From: Burkholderiaceae bacterium
Lineage (GTDB): Bacteria; Pseudomonadota; Gammaproteobacteria; Burkholderiales; Burkholderiaceae_C
NCBI GenBank assembly: GCA_024235915.1
Contig: JACKLO010000011.1
Coordinates: forward strand, 62,001-126,000
Direction: 5' to 3'
DNA length: 64,000 nucleotides
The position numbers and the translations under genes are program-made. Position 1 is the first letter of the stretch, and every line of letters starts with the position of its first letter. Below, one piece after another: positions 25,539 through 34,487 of this stretch. The notes beneath the pieces were generated by a model. That model had not been told where the DNA came from. It ran no database searches and was given only the letters and a program-made list of their open reading frames with translations.

Positions 25539-26797
25539 GGCGCGGGGAGGGCGGCCAATCGTTCGGCGGCTGGGGGATGCGAGTAGTGGAAGCGCACGTA
25601 CCACGGGTCTGGCGTCAAGGTGGCGGCATTGTCCTCATGCAGCTTGACCAGGGCGCGTGCCAGGTCGCGGCCGTCGGCCTGCGCACAGGCAAAGGCATCG
25701 GCCTCGAACTCGTGGCGGCGCGACAGGGCCGCTCCCAGGGGCGTCAGGAAGAACGTGAAGGGCGGCAGCGCCAGCATGAACAGGATCAGCGCCAGGGCGT
25801 CGTTGGGCGCCACCAGATTGGGTTGCACGCCCAGGCCCAGATAGAAGGCCGGTTGCGCCGCCAGCCAGCCCAGCAGCGCCAGGCCGGCCAGGCTGGCGCC
25901 GAACAGCATCACCATGCGCTGCAGCACATGGCGGCGCTTGAAGTGGCCGAGTTCGTGGGCGAGCACGGCTTCCACCTCGCCTGGCGTCAGGCGAGCCAGC
26001 AGGGTGTCGTAGAAGACCACGCGCTTCGCGGCTCCCAGGCCGGTGAAATAGGCATTGGCGTGCGCCGATCGGCGGCTGCCGTCCATCACGAACAGGCCCC
26101 TGGCGGCAAAACCGCAGCGCCGCATCAGCGCCTGCACGCGCTGGGCCAGGGCATCGTCCGCCAGCGGTTCGAAGCGGTTGAACAGCGGAGCGATCACCGT
26201 GGGCCACAGCACCAGCAGCAGGCCGTTGAAGCCCACCCAGGCCCCCCAGGCCCACAACCACCACAGGCTGCCGGTGGCGCCCATCAGCCAGAGCACCAGG
26301 GCCGCCAGCGGCAGCCCGATCACGGCGCCGACGGCGGCACCCTTGGCCCGGTCGGCCCACCACAGCGCCGGCGTCTGCCGGTTGAAGTCGAAGCGCTGCT
26401 CGAGACGGAAGGTTGCCACCCAGTCCAGTGGCAGTTCGATCAGCGCACCGATGAGGGTGAAAGCGGCCAGCAGGGCCAACTGCAGGCCCAGCGGCCCGAG
26501 CGCCGAGCCCAACGGCAGCAGCGCCTGATGCAGGGCATCCAGACCACCGAGCAGGGTCCAGCCCAGCAGCACGGCATGGCCGACAACGTGGGACAGCATT
26601 GCCAGCCGCCCCTTGGCCAGGGTGTAATCGGCCGCTTTCCGGTGGGCCTCGACGCTGACACGGTCGGCAAAGGCTGGAGGCACCTGCGCGCGGTGTTGCG
26701 CCACATGGCGCATCTGGCGTGTCAACAGCCACAGGTGCACGGCCAGCGAGGCCAGCACGGCAGCGGCGAAGACGAGCGTCAGGTCGGAAGCATTCAT
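25535..26797 (-). CDS. M48-family membrane metalloprotease (Ste24/CAAX protease type)
   Basis: The 420-residue multi-spanning protein has the zinc motif HELGHFKRRH near residues 279-288 and the third ligand in HEFEADAFA some 60-70 residues later. N-terminal helices and the PLDWVATFRLEQRFDFNRQTP segment are typical of Ste24-like M48A proteases, which cleave membrane or misfolded proteins. It should act in the inner membrane with the active site facing the cytoplasm. It is divergent from orn and heads the M48-PCD-rsgA set. Confidence 0.92.
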   Translation of the reverse strand: MNASDLTLVFAAAVLASLAVHLWLLTRQMRHVAQHRAQVPPAFADRVSVEAHRKAADYTLAKGRLAMLSHVVGHAVLLGWTLLGGLDALHQALLPLGSALGPLGLQLALLAAFTLIGALIELPLDWVATFRLEQRFDFNRQTPALWWADRAKGAAVGAVIGLPLAALVLWLMGATGSLWWLWAWGAWVGFNGLLLVLWPTVIAPLFNRFEPLADDALAQRVQALMRRCGFAARGLFVMDGSRRSAHANAYFTGLGAAKRVVFYDTLLARLTPGEVEAVLAHELGHFKRRHVLQRMVMLFGASLAGLALLGWLAAQPAFYLGLGVQPNLVAPNDALALILFMLALPPFTFFLTPLGAALSRRHEFEADAFACAQADGRDLARALVKLHEDNAATLTPDPWYVRFHYSHPPAAERLAALPAP

Positions 26798-26865
26798 CGG
26801 CAAGGCTCAAAAGCCGCGAGTGTAGGCTTGGGCGAGAATCGCAGCTTTGCCTGCAGGCCCTGCCT

Positions 26866-27426
26866 ATGACCGACCCCTTGCTCGCCCCCAGCGAACACAA
26901 CCTCGTGTGGATCGACCTCGAGATGACGGGGCTGGACACGGTCAACGACCGCATCATCGAACTGGCCGTGATCGTGACGGACCCGATGCTGACCGTGCGT
27001 GTCGAGGGTCCGGTCTTCGCCGTGCACCAGAGCGACGCCGTGCTTGACGGCATGGACGCCTGGAACAAGGGCACGCACGGCAAGAGTGGCCTGATCGACC
27101 GCGTCAAGGCCTCCACCGTCGACGAGGCACAGGCCCAGCAGGAGACCATAGCCTTCCTGCAGCGCTACGTGCCCAAGGGCAAGAGCCCGATGTGCGGCAA
27201 CTCCATCTGCCAGGACCGGCGCTTCCTGGCCAAGGACATGCCGGCACTGGAAGCCTTCTTCCACTACCGCAACCTCGACGTCAGCACGCTCAAGGAACTG
27301 GCGCGGCGCTGGAAGCCGGCCGCGATGGAAGGCTTCAAGAAGGCGCAGGCCCATACTGCGCTGGCCGACATCCACGAGTCGATCGACGAACTGATCCACT
27401 ACCGCACGCACCTGCTGGCGGTCTGA
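26866..27426 (+). CDS. orn: Oligoribonuclease
   Basis: Orn is the 3'-5' exonuclease that clears 2-5-mer RNA and linear dinucleotides. The 186-residue DEDDh enzyme starts LVWIDLEMTGLDTVNDRIIE, with the first Asp-Glu pair, and ends with KKAQAHTALADIHESIDEL, which carries the catalytic His and last Asp. CGNSICQDRRFL and FFHYRNLDVSTLKEL are also diagnostic. The ATG at 26866 matches family starts. It is divergent from the M48 gene. Confidence 0.96.
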   Translation: MTDPLLAPSEHNLVWIDLEMTGLDTVNDRIIELAVIVTDPMLTVRVEGPVFAVHQSDAVLDGMDAWNKGTHGKSGLIDRVKASTVDEAQAQQETIAFLQRYVPKGKSPMCGNSICQDRRFLAKDMPALEAFFHYRNLDVSTLKELARRWKPAAMEGFKKAQAHTALADIHESIDELIHYRTHLLAV

Positions 27427-27439
27427 CCGCCGGCAGGTT

Positions 27440-27988
27440 TCAGCGCTGCCGCCGCCAGGCGTGCAGCAGGGCGCGCACCTCGTCGTCGGCGCGGGCCGGC
27501 AGTTTTCGGTATTCGGAACAGTCGGCCTTGCGCGCCAGCAGTTGGTGGTTGACCAGCTCGCGACGCAGCGTGACATGGTCGCCAAAGGCGTTGGCGGCCT
27601 TCAGGATGGCATTCACTTCGCGCTCGGTGTAGGGCCGCTTGGCCTCGAAGCGGGTCCAGAGGATCCACATCGCCAAACGCTGCACGCTGAACTTGGTGGG
27701 CCAGCGCACCAGCCGGCCTTCGGTATCGAATTGCGCCAGGGCCTTGCGCGCGTTGTCGCTCAACGCCGCGGGAGCCTCGGCGGTCTGGCGGGATGCGACG
27801 GGCGTGCGCAGGGAGGCCCGCAGGCTCTGGTGGTTGCGCTGGCCCAACGCGCGCGCCACGAGGTTCAGGGTCTCGACATGGCTCGGCGGCTCGGCCTTGG
27901 TGGCCAGGTGCGCCTGCAGCCCATGGCTGAGCGCACGTGCAAAGGAGGACAGGTCGGGAATCGCGAGGGGCAGGGGTTCGGACGGCAC
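27440..27988 (-). CDS. DUF2087 domain protein
   Basis: The protein of about 182 residues ends in a DUF2087 domain: RLVRWPTKFSVQRLAMWILW, RPYTEREVNAILKAANAFGD, HVTLRRELVNHQLLARKADC. This helical domain often follows HTH regulators and may bind nucleic acid. The N-terminal half (FARALSHGLQAHLATKAEPPSHVETLNLVARALGQRNHQS) resembles a small helical glyoxalase-related or ribbon-like module, but I do not recognise it. I chose the GTG at 27988 because GGAG lies eight bases upstream; the frame is open further, so the start is uncertain. Confidence 0.72.
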   Translation of the reverse strand: MPSEPLPLAIPDLSSFARALSHGLQAHLATKAEPPSHVETLNLVARALGQRNHQSLRASLRTPVASRQTAEAPAALSDNARKALAQFDTEGRLVRWPTKFSVQRLAMWILWTRFEAKRPYTEREVNAILKAANAFGDHVTLRRELVNHQLLARKADCSEYRKLPARADDEVRALLHAWRRQR

Positions 27989-28446
27989 GGAAGGCACTCC
28001 ATCAAGGCATGCACCTGGGATCGGGTGGTCTGCCGGGGGTTGCCGACTTCCGGCGCGGTGCACACGATGGGACCATCGGATGGGGCGCGGACTCTGGGGC
28101 AGGTTTAGCTCACGGTGGAACCGTGCGGCAACGCCTGGGTGAACTGCCGACCGAGCGCCAGTGTACCTGTGTGCTGCAGATCCGGGTGAACCCTGATACA
28201 CTCCAAAGCTTCCGTTCATCCCCTCTGACCACGCCCTGCCGATTCACCGGCATCTGGCGTGCAGGCCGCGAGTTCTTCTGCGGCCGTCGGCGGCGATGCC
28301 GTCGCCGCGAGTTCTCGTCTTCGAGCGTTCAGCGACCCCACCCCCTGGGTGCCGGGCCTCATCTGCCATGTCGTGCAGTGGGCCGGTGCCGCGTGTGGCC
28401 GTGCGTGCCTTGGGCATGCTGCTGCGCGATGCCTGAGAACTGATCC
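27989..28446. other. 458-base intergenic region between DUF2087 and helicase genes
   Basis: The two genes diverge here. The short open frames show no family similarity. On the plus strand, TACACT at 28197-28202 is a plausible -10, with a weak CTGCAG 17 bases upstream, which would give the helicase message a leader of about 240 bases. Long leaders are known on cold-induced helicase genes, but I cannot show such control here. The rest appears non-coding. Confidence 0.45.
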
Positions 28447-29988
28447 ATGAGTTTCGAACCCCTGAACCTTGACCCACGCCTGTCGCGCGCCCTGGCCGAC
28501 GCCGGCTACGACACGGCCACGACCGTGCAGCAGCAGGCGATCCCGCCGGCGCTGGCCGGGCAGGACCTGATGGTCTCGTCCAGCACCGGCAGCGGCAAGA
28601 CCGCCAGCTTCGTGCTGCCGGCGCTGACCCGTGTGTTGGCCGCCCGCCTCGAGCAGGACCGCAACGGCAGCAAGCGCGACCGCAAACAGGTCTACGGCCC
28701 GCGCGTGCTGGTGCTGGCCCCCACCCGTGAACTGGTGCAGCAGGTGGCGCGCGCCGCCGTGAGCTACGGCCGCCACATCCAGGGCCTGCGCGTGGCCACC
28801 GTCGTCGGCGGCGTGCCCTATGGCGCCCAGCTCAAGGCCCTGCGTGCCCCGCTGGACCTGCTGATCGCCACCCCCGGCCGCCTGATGGACCACATGGCCA
28901 GCGGCAACGCCGTGCTGGCCAACGTGGAGGTGCTGGTGCTGGACGAGGCCGACCGCATGCTGGACATGGGCTTCATCGAAGACATCCAGCACATCGCCGA
29001 AGCCCTGCCGGCGCAGCGCCAGACGCTGATGTACAGCGCCACCTTCGGCGGCCATGTCGGCCGCCTGGCGCAGAGCCTGCTGCGCGAGCCGCAGCGCATC
29101 GACGTGGCGTCGCACACCGATACCCACGCCGACATCGAACAGCGCCTGCACTGGGCCGACGACGGCGCGCACAAGGACGCGCTGCTGGAGCACCTGCTGT
29201 CTGACGCCGCCATCGACCAGGCCGTGGTCTTCACCAGCACCCAGCGCGACGCCGACTGGCTGGCCGACCGGCTGGCGCAGTTCGGCCACCGCGTCGCGGC
29301 GCTGCACGGCGGCATGCCGCAGGGCCGGCGCAACCGCGTGCTGCATGGCCTGCGCACCCGCGACCTGCGGGTGCTGGTGGCCACCGATGTGGCCGCGCGC
29401 GGCATCGACGTGCCGACCATCAGCCACGTCATCAACTACGGCCTGCCGATGAAAGCCGAGGACTACGTGCACCGCATCGGCCGCACCGGCCGCGCCGGGC
29501 GCAGTGGCCTGGCGGTGACGCTGGCCGAGCGCCGTGACGTGGGCATGGTGCGCCGCATCGAGCAGTTCACCACCCAGGACATCCCGCACGCCGTGGTCGT
29601 GGGGCTGGAGCCCAAGCGGCCGGCGCCGGAACGCTTTGCCACACGCATGGGCCGCCCGGGCGGACGGCCGGGTGGTGGGCGCCCGGGCGGTGGCCGTTTC
29701 GAGGGGCGCCCCGGCCAGGGTCGCCCGTGGTCAGGCGAACCACGGCACCAGCAATGGCACGAGCAGCGAGGTCACGAGGGTCGAGGCGGCCATCGCCACC
29801 CCGGCGAAGGTGCCGGCCACCATGTTCACCTGGAACGCGCGCGCGGTGCCGATGCCATGCGCCGTGATGCCCACGGCCAGGCCCCGCGCGGCCCAGTCGG
29901 TGATGCGCGCGGCGTTCAGCAGCGGCGTGGCCATGGTCGCCCCCAGGATGCCGCTCGCGATCACCAGCACCGCCGTCAGCGAGGGTAA
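28447..29988 (+). CDS. DEAD-box RNA helicase, RhlE-like, with extended frame overlapping lrgB
   Basis: The protein unwinds RNA duplexes with ATP. The Q-motif region is FEPLNLDPRLSRALADAGYD, Walker A is STGSGKTAS near residue 46, PTRELVQQ follows, DEAD is near 166-169, and SAT and HRIGRTGRAGRSG complete the core. A Gly/Arg-rich tail begins near residue 400. The frame then continues to 29988, running 258 bases antisense to lrgB, so the last 86 or so residues may not be natural protein. Either the stop codon was lost or the extension is real; the core ends around 29730. Confidence 0.88.
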   Translation: MSFEPLNLDPRLSRALADAGYDTATTVQQQAIPPALAGQDLMVSSSTGSGKTASFVLPALTRVLAARLEQDRNGSKRDRKQVYGPRVLVLAPTRELVQQVARAAVSYGRHIQGLRVATVVGGVPYGAQLKALRAPLDLLIATPGRLMDHMASGNAVLANVEVLVLDEADRMLDMGFIEDIQHIAEALPAQRQTLMYSATFGGHVGRLAQSLLREPQRIDVASHTDTHADIEQRLHWADDGAHKDALLEHLLSDAAIDQAVVFTSTQRDADWLADRLAQFGHRVAALHGGMPQGRRNRVLHGLRTRDLRVLVATDVAARGIDVPTISHVINYGLPMKAEDYVHRIGRTGRAGRSGLAVTLAERRDVGMVRRIEQFTTQDIPHAVVVGLEPKRPAPERFATRMGRPGGRPGGGRPGGGRFEGRPGQGRPWSGEPRHQQWHEQRGHEGRGGHRHPGEGAGHHVHLERARGADAMRRDAHGQAPRGPVGDARGVQQRRGHGRPQDAARDHQHRRQRG

Positions 29989-30438
29989 GCCGCCCACACG
30001 TTCGGCCACCGCCATCGCCACCGGGGCGGTGACGCCCTTGGGCGCGATGGAGGCGATCAGCTCGCGCGGCGCACCCCAGAGCTTCACGACCGCCATGGCC
30101 AGCAGCGCACCCATCAGGTTGCCGGCCAGCAGGGTGACCAACGCCGGGGTCAGGGTGGCCTTGACCTCGGTCCACTGCCGCCGCAGCGGAATGGCGAGCG
30201 CGACCGTGGCGGTGCCCAGCAGGAAGTGCACGAACTGGGCACCGTCGAAGTAGACGGCGTAGGGCGTTTTGGTGAGCGTCAACACGCCCACCAGCACCAC
30301 CACCGCGGTCAGCACCGGGTTCAGCCAGGGCGTGCCGCCCGCAGCACGCTGCAGGCGCAGAGCCAGCACGTAGACACCCACGGTGAGCAACAGCCACAGC
30401 AGGGGGCTGGCACCAAGGTAGACCCAGAGCGATGTCAT
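29731..30438 (-). CDS. LrgB/CidB-family membrane protein
   Basis: The 235-residue inner-membrane protein belongs to the LrgB/CidB family, thought to act with CidA/LrgA holin-like partners in murein hydrolase control or in export of small metabolites. Six to eight helices are visible, with NPVLTAVVVLVGVL, LLAGNLMGALLAM, APKGVTAPVAMAVAE and AHGIGTARAFQ as family signatures. The ATG at 30438 is ten bases after the cidA-like stop, so the pair is an operon. Its last 258 bases lie antisense to the helicase frame. Confidence 0.9.
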   Translation of the reverse strand: MTSLWVYLGASPLLWLLLTVGVYVLALRLQRAAGGTPWLNPVLTAVVVLVGVLTLTKTPYAVYFDGAQFVHFLLGTATVALAIPLRRQWTEVKATLTPALVTLLAGNLMGALLAMAVVKLWGAPRELIASIAPKGVTAPVAMAVAERVGGLPSLTAVLVIASGILGATMATPLLNAARITDWAARGLAVGITAHGIGTARAFQVNMVAGTFAGVAMAASTLVTSLLVPLLVPWFA

Positions 30439-30448
30439 GCGGCTGCCT

Positions 30449-30808
30449 TCATTTGGGGCCGCCGAGGCCATCGCGGCGACGCCGCAGGCGCTGGAACAGC
30501 CAGGCGGACAACACCATCGTCACGGCGCTGCTGAGCACGATGCCGGCCAGCAGCGGGGCCCACCACAGCGCGATGAGTCCGATGTGCAGCATCACGCCCA
30601 CCCCGGCCGGCACGAAGAGCAGGCCGAAGTTGGCCAGCAGCGTGTCGGCCACCGCGCCCAGGCGTGCATGCAGCCGCTGCAGCGACGGCCAAGCCAGGAA
30701 GAGCAAGGCCATGCCGATCACCGGCCCCGGCACCGGCACACCGCTGGCGTAGGCCAGGGCCTCGCCCAACAGCTGGAAGGCGAGCAGTGCAGCCAGGGCT
30801 TCGAGCAT
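30449..30808 (-). CDS. CidA/LrgA-family holin-like membrane protein
   Basis: The 119-residue protein has four hydrophobic helices and the CidA/LrgA pattern FQLLGEALAYASGVPVPGPVIGMALLFL and LLFVPAGVGVML. The short Arg-rich C-terminus (RLRRRRDG) should be cytoplasmic. Members form oligomers in the inner membrane and pair with LrgB-type proteins; roles in cell lysis or pyruvate/acetate transport have been proposed for relatives. It is 22 bases after the FKBP gene on the same strand. Confidence 0.88.
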   Translation of the reverse strand: MLEALAALLAFQLLGEALAYASGVPVPGPVIGMALLFLAWPSLQRLHARLGAVADTLLANFGLLFVPAGVGVMLHIGLIALWWAPLLAGIVLSSAVTMVLSAWLFQRLRRRRDGLGGPK

Positions 30809-30830
30809 GGTGGCCGGCCCCGGCAGGTGG

Positions 30831-31187
30831 TCAGACCGCCAGCAGTTCCACCTCGAACACCAGGGTCGCGTTGGGCGGGATCACACCGCCAGCGCCGCGC
30901 GCGCCATAGCCCAGCCGCGGCGGGATCAGCAGCGTGCGTGTGCCGCCGACCTTCATGCCCTGCACACCTTCGTCCCAGCCGCCAATCACGTGGCCGGCGC
31001 CGAGCGGGAAGACGAAGGGGTCGTTGCGGTCCTTGCTGGAATCGAACTTGCGGCCGCGGCCGTTGTCGGCCGTCGGGTCGTGCAACCAGCCGGTGTAGTG
31101 CACGCGCACGCGCTGGCCGGCCTGGGCCTCGGCGCCGGTGCCCGGCGTGTTGTCTTCGTACTGCAGGCCGCTGGCGGTGGTGATCAT
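30831..31187 (-). CDS. FKBP-type peptidyl-prolyl isomerase
   Basis: The 118-residue protein is a single FKBP domain with no signal peptide, so cytoplasmic. It has VRVHYTGWLHD near residue 28, KFDSSKDRNDPFVFPLGAG, VIGGWDEGVQGMKVGG near 70 and IPPRLGYGARGAGGVIPPN near 90; these line the proline pocket. It resembles the Burkholderiales small FKBPs akin to Mip C-terminal domains. The stop of gluQ overlaps its start by 4 bases, so it is co-translated with gluQ. Confidence 0.94.
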   Translation of the reverse strand: MITTASGLQYEDNTPGTGAEAQAGQRVRVHYTGWLHDPTADNGRGRKFDSSKDRNDPFVFPLGAGHVIGGWDEGVQGMKVGGTRTLLIPPRLGYGARGAGGVIPPNATLVFEVELLAV

Positions 31188-32098
31188 GGGGCGTCGCTCC
31201 GTGTTGAAAGAGCCTGGATGATGCCAGCCCAGGCCGGCACGGCCTGGGCCAGCCAGGCGGCGGGCGTGTCGGCGTTCAGGGCGGGCAGCCCCAACACGTG
31301 GCCGGCGGCCTGCAGAGCCCGAACCGGGTCGGCCAGGTCCAGCGGCGCCGCGCCGTTCTGCTTGCTGAGCTTGTGCCCATCGGCGGCCAGCACCAATGGC
31401 GTGTGCAGATAGACGGGCGTCAGCAGGCCCAGGGCATGCTGCAGCACCACCTGGCGCGCCGTGTTGTCGGCCAGATCCTCGCCCCGCACCACGTGGGTGA
31501 TGCCTTGTTGTGCGTCATCCACCACCACGGCCAGCTGGTAGGCCCACAGACCGTCGGCACGCCGAAGCACGAAGTCGCCGACTTCGGCGGCCACGTCCTG
31601 GTGTTGGGGCCCGAGCCGGCGGTCGTGCCAGGGCACCACACCCGGTGGCACGCGCAGGCGCCAGGCGCGCGCCGAGCGCCCGGACAGCCCGCCATGTTCT
31701 GGTCGGCAGGTGCCCGGGTAGACCCGCTCGCCGAATCGCTGATGCACCACACCCCGCGCCGCCAGGGCGCGGTCGATGTCGGCCCGGGTGCAGGCGCAGG
31801 GATAGGCGGCTTCGGCATCGACCAGCTGCTGCAGTGAACTCACATAGGCCGCGTCGCGGCCAGACTGCCAAAGCGGTACGTCGTCGGCGTGCAGGCCGCA
31901 GGCGGCAAGCTGGCCGAGCACGACCTGATCCATCCCTGGCGGGCAGCGGGGTCGGTCGACATCCTCGATGCGCACCAGCCAACGGCCCCGTTCTCCGCCG
32001 AGGGCCCGCACGTCCAGCCAGCTGGCCAAGGCTGCCACCAGCGAGCCAGCGTGCAGCGGCCCGGTGGGCGACGGCGCAAAGCGGCCGACGACCGTCAC
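31184..32098 (-). CDS. gluQ: Glutamyl-Q tRNA(Asp) synthetase
   Basis: GluQRS attaches glutamate to the queuosine base of tRNA(Asp). The protein of 304 residues is a truncated glutamyl-tRNA synthetase with the catalytic core only. The HIGH-like motif is RFAPSPTGPLHAGSLVAA at the very start, RIEDVDRPR follows, the zinc-type cysteines are in YPCACTRAD with YPGTC, and the KMSKS-like loop is KLSKQNG. The GTG at 32098 places the start right before VVGRFAPSPTG, where homologues begin. It lies 14 bases after the LysR stop. Confidence 0.93.
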   Translation of the reverse strand: MTVVGRFAPSPTGPLHAGSLVAALASWLDVRALGGERGRWLVRIEDVDRPRCPPGMDQVVLGQLAACGLHADDVPLWQSGRDAAYVSSLQQLVDAEAAYPCACTRADIDRALAARGVVHQRFGERVYPGTCRPEHGGLSGRSARAWRLRVPPGVVPWHDRRLGPQHQDVAAEVGDFVLRRADGLWAYQLAVVVDDAQQGITHVVRGEDLADNTARQVVLQHALGLLTPVYLHTPLVLAADGHKLSKQNGAAPLDLADPVRALQAAGHVLGLPALNADTPAAWLAQAVPAWAGIIQALSTRSDAP

Positions 32099-32112
32099 GC
32101 CAGCCGCGGGCC

Positions 32113-33093
32113 TCAGCCCGGCAGCAAGCCCACGTGCCGTTGCAGCAGGGCTTCGCGGGTCTTGGGTTTGGCCAACTGGTCCAGCCACCATTGCAGGGCG
32201 CGGCCGAGGCCGAGGCCGCTGCGGTCGCCGCGCCAGGCGTAGTGCAGCATCACTGGTTGATCGCCGCGGGGGCCTCGCTTGGCCACCAGATGGCCGGCGT
32301 CCAGGTGCGGGCGCACCATGGGTTCGGGCAGGTAGCCACAGCCCAGGCCGCGCAGCAGCGCCTCCAGCTTCAGGCGCAGGCTGGGCACGGTCAGCACATC
32401 CTGACCCGGCAGCAGGTTCACCGTCACCGGCGTCATGCGCTGTGCGGTGTCCGCCACCGCAACGGCACGGTGCTGCAGCAGGCAGTCGGGCGTCAAGGGG
32501 TCGGGCGCGCCGGCCAGCGGGTGGTGCGGCGCGACGCAGAACACGAAGTCGACCGCACCGAGCGGACGGAGTTCGATACCGCCGGGATTGGCGAATTCAC
32601 CGGCCACGCCAATGGCGAGATCCGCCTGGCCATGCACCAGCGCCTCCCAGGTGCCGGCCAGCACCTCGTTGCGCAGGCGCAGCCGCGTGCCGCCACCGGC
32701 GCCGGATTCGCTGCTGTCGGTGCACAGGCCGCTAAAGGTCTCGATCAGCTCGAAGATCGTGGTCGGCGACACGATGTCGTCCACACTCAGCGACAGTTCC
32801 GTTTCCCAGCCACCCGCGACGCGCCGCACGCGGTTGGCCACGGCGTCCATCTCCTGCAGCAGCCGGCGGCCTTCGACCAGCAACTCCGTGCCGGCCGGTG
32901 TGAGCTGCGCCTGGCGCGAACTGCGGTCGAACAGCAGCACGTCCAGCGCGTCTTCCAGCTGCCGCACGCTGTAGGTCAGCGCCGAGGGCACCTTGCCCAT
33001 CTCGCGTGCGGCGGCGGCAAAACTGCCGGTGCGTGCGATGGTGTCGATCATCGCCAGCGCTTCAGGGGTGAGGGCGTTGCGTCGGTGGGGCAT
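32113..33093 (-). CDS. LysR-family transcriptional regulator
   Basis: The 326-residue regulator has an N-terminal winged helix (about residues 8-67; IDTIARTGSFAAAAREMGKV, SALTYSVRQLEDALDVLLFDR) and a substrate-binding domain thereafter. Its gene is divergent from pirin and the WrbA-like gene, and a LysR-type dyad lies in the gap, so it probably controls them and itself. The frame is open to 33264, but the ATG at 33093 is the usual start position (15 residues before the first helix). The co-inducer is unknown; quinones or aromatic compounds fit pirin and WrbA. Confidence 0.9.
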   Translation of the reverse strand: MPHRRNALTPEALAMIDTIARTGSFAAAAREMGKVPSALTYSVRQLEDALDVLLFDRSSRQAQLTPAGTELLVEGRRLLQEMDAVANRVRRVAGGWETELSLSVDDIVSPTTIFELIETFSGLCTDSSESGAGGGTRLRLRNEVLAGTWEALVHGQADLAIGVAGEFANPGGIELRPLGAVDFVFCVAPHHPLAGAPDPLTPDCLLQHRAVAVADTAQRMTPVTVNLLPGQDVLTVPSLRLKLEALLRGLGCGYLPEPMVRPHLDAGHLVAKRGPRGDQPVMLHYAWRGDRSGLGLGRALQWWLDQLAKPKTREALLQRHVGLLPG

Positions 33094-33123
33094 GTCGGCG
33101 GCGGGTAGGCGGCCATTGTCGCC

Positions 33124-33138
33124 TTCAAAGCGATTGAA
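33124..33138. promoter_or_regulatory. Candidate LysR operator between lysR and pirin genes
   Basis: TTCAAAGCGATTGAA is a 5-5-5 dyad (TTCAA/TTGAA) that contains the T-N11-A pattern of LysR binding sites. It lies 31 bases upstream of the LysR start and 59 upstream of the pirin start, the usual place for an autoregulated divergent site. Confidence 0.6.
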
Positions 33139-33196
33139 CAGCGTCGTGAAGGCCCTGTAGATGGCGTGGCGGCGCCGGGGCCGCACCATTGCACCC

Positions 33197-33907
<711 letters not shown>

Positions 33908-33927
33908 CCCCACCCCACGAGGAAACC

Positions 33928-34482
33928 ATGAGCAAGATCGTCATCGTCTACCACAGCGGCTACGGCCACACCACCAAGGTCGCCCAGGCCGTGACCGAAG
34001 GCAGCGGCGGTGCGCTGCTGGCCATCGACGCCGAAGGCAATCTGCCTGAAGGCGGCTGGGAGCAGCTGGCCGCGGCCGACGCCATCGTCTTCGGCTCGCC
34101 CACCTACATGGGCACCGTCAGCTGGCAGTTCAAGAAGTTCGCCGATGCGTCCAGCAAGCCGTGGTTCACCCAGCAGTGGAAGAACAAGCTGGCGGCGGGC
34201 TTCACCAACTCGGCGTCGATGAACGGCGACAAGCTGTCCACGCTGCACTACCTGTTCACGCTGAGCCAGCAGCACAGCATGCTGTGGGTGGGCACCGGCC
34301 TGATGCCCAGCAACAGCAAGGCCGCCCAGCGTGACGACATCAACTACGTGGCCAGCTTCTCCGGCCTGATGACGACGACGCCGTCGGATGCCTCGGCCGA
34401 CGAGATGGTGGCGGGCGACCTGGCCACGGCCAAGGCCTTCGGCCAGCGGATCGCCGAAGTCGCGGCGCGCCTGAGCGCCTGA
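33928..34482 (+). CDS. Flavodoxin-family NAD(P)H:quinone oxidoreductase, WrbA-like
   Basis: The 184-residue protein has a flavodoxin fold. The FMN phosphate loop is HSGYGHTTKVAQ near residues 9-20, and FGSPTYMGTVSWQFKKFAD and the later TLHYLFTLSQQHSMLWVG bind the flavin ring, as in WrbA. WrbA proteins reduce quinones by two electrons, limiting semiquinone formation. GAGGAAACC precedes the ATG. The gene converges on the MFS gene with only 5 bases between. Confidence 0.88.
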   Translation: MSKIVIVYHSGYGHTTKVAQAVTEGSGGALLAIDAEGNLPEGGWEQLAAADAIVFGSPTYMGTVSWQFKKFADASSKPWFTQQWKNKLAAGFTNSASMNGDKLSTLHYLFTLSQQHSMLWVGTGLMPSNSKAAQRDDINYVASFSGLMTTTPSDASADEMVAGDLATAKAFGQRIAEVAARLSA

Positions 34483-34487
34483 GTTCC

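Noticed and set aside
25577..26869. Plus-strand frame of about 430 codons opposite the M48 protease
   Set aside because: The M48 gene on the minus strand has HELGH and membrane helices. The opposite frame is Gln/His-rich shadow sequence.
28259..28450. Small frame ending at the helicase start, possible leader peptide
   Set aside because: No ribosome-binding site and it is not followed by attenuator-like hairpins; likely chance.
29640..29720. Short GGNCGNCCG repeats in the helicase gene
   Set aside because: These code for the Gly/Arg-rich tail common to RhlE-type helicases; not a mobile or CRISPR repeat.
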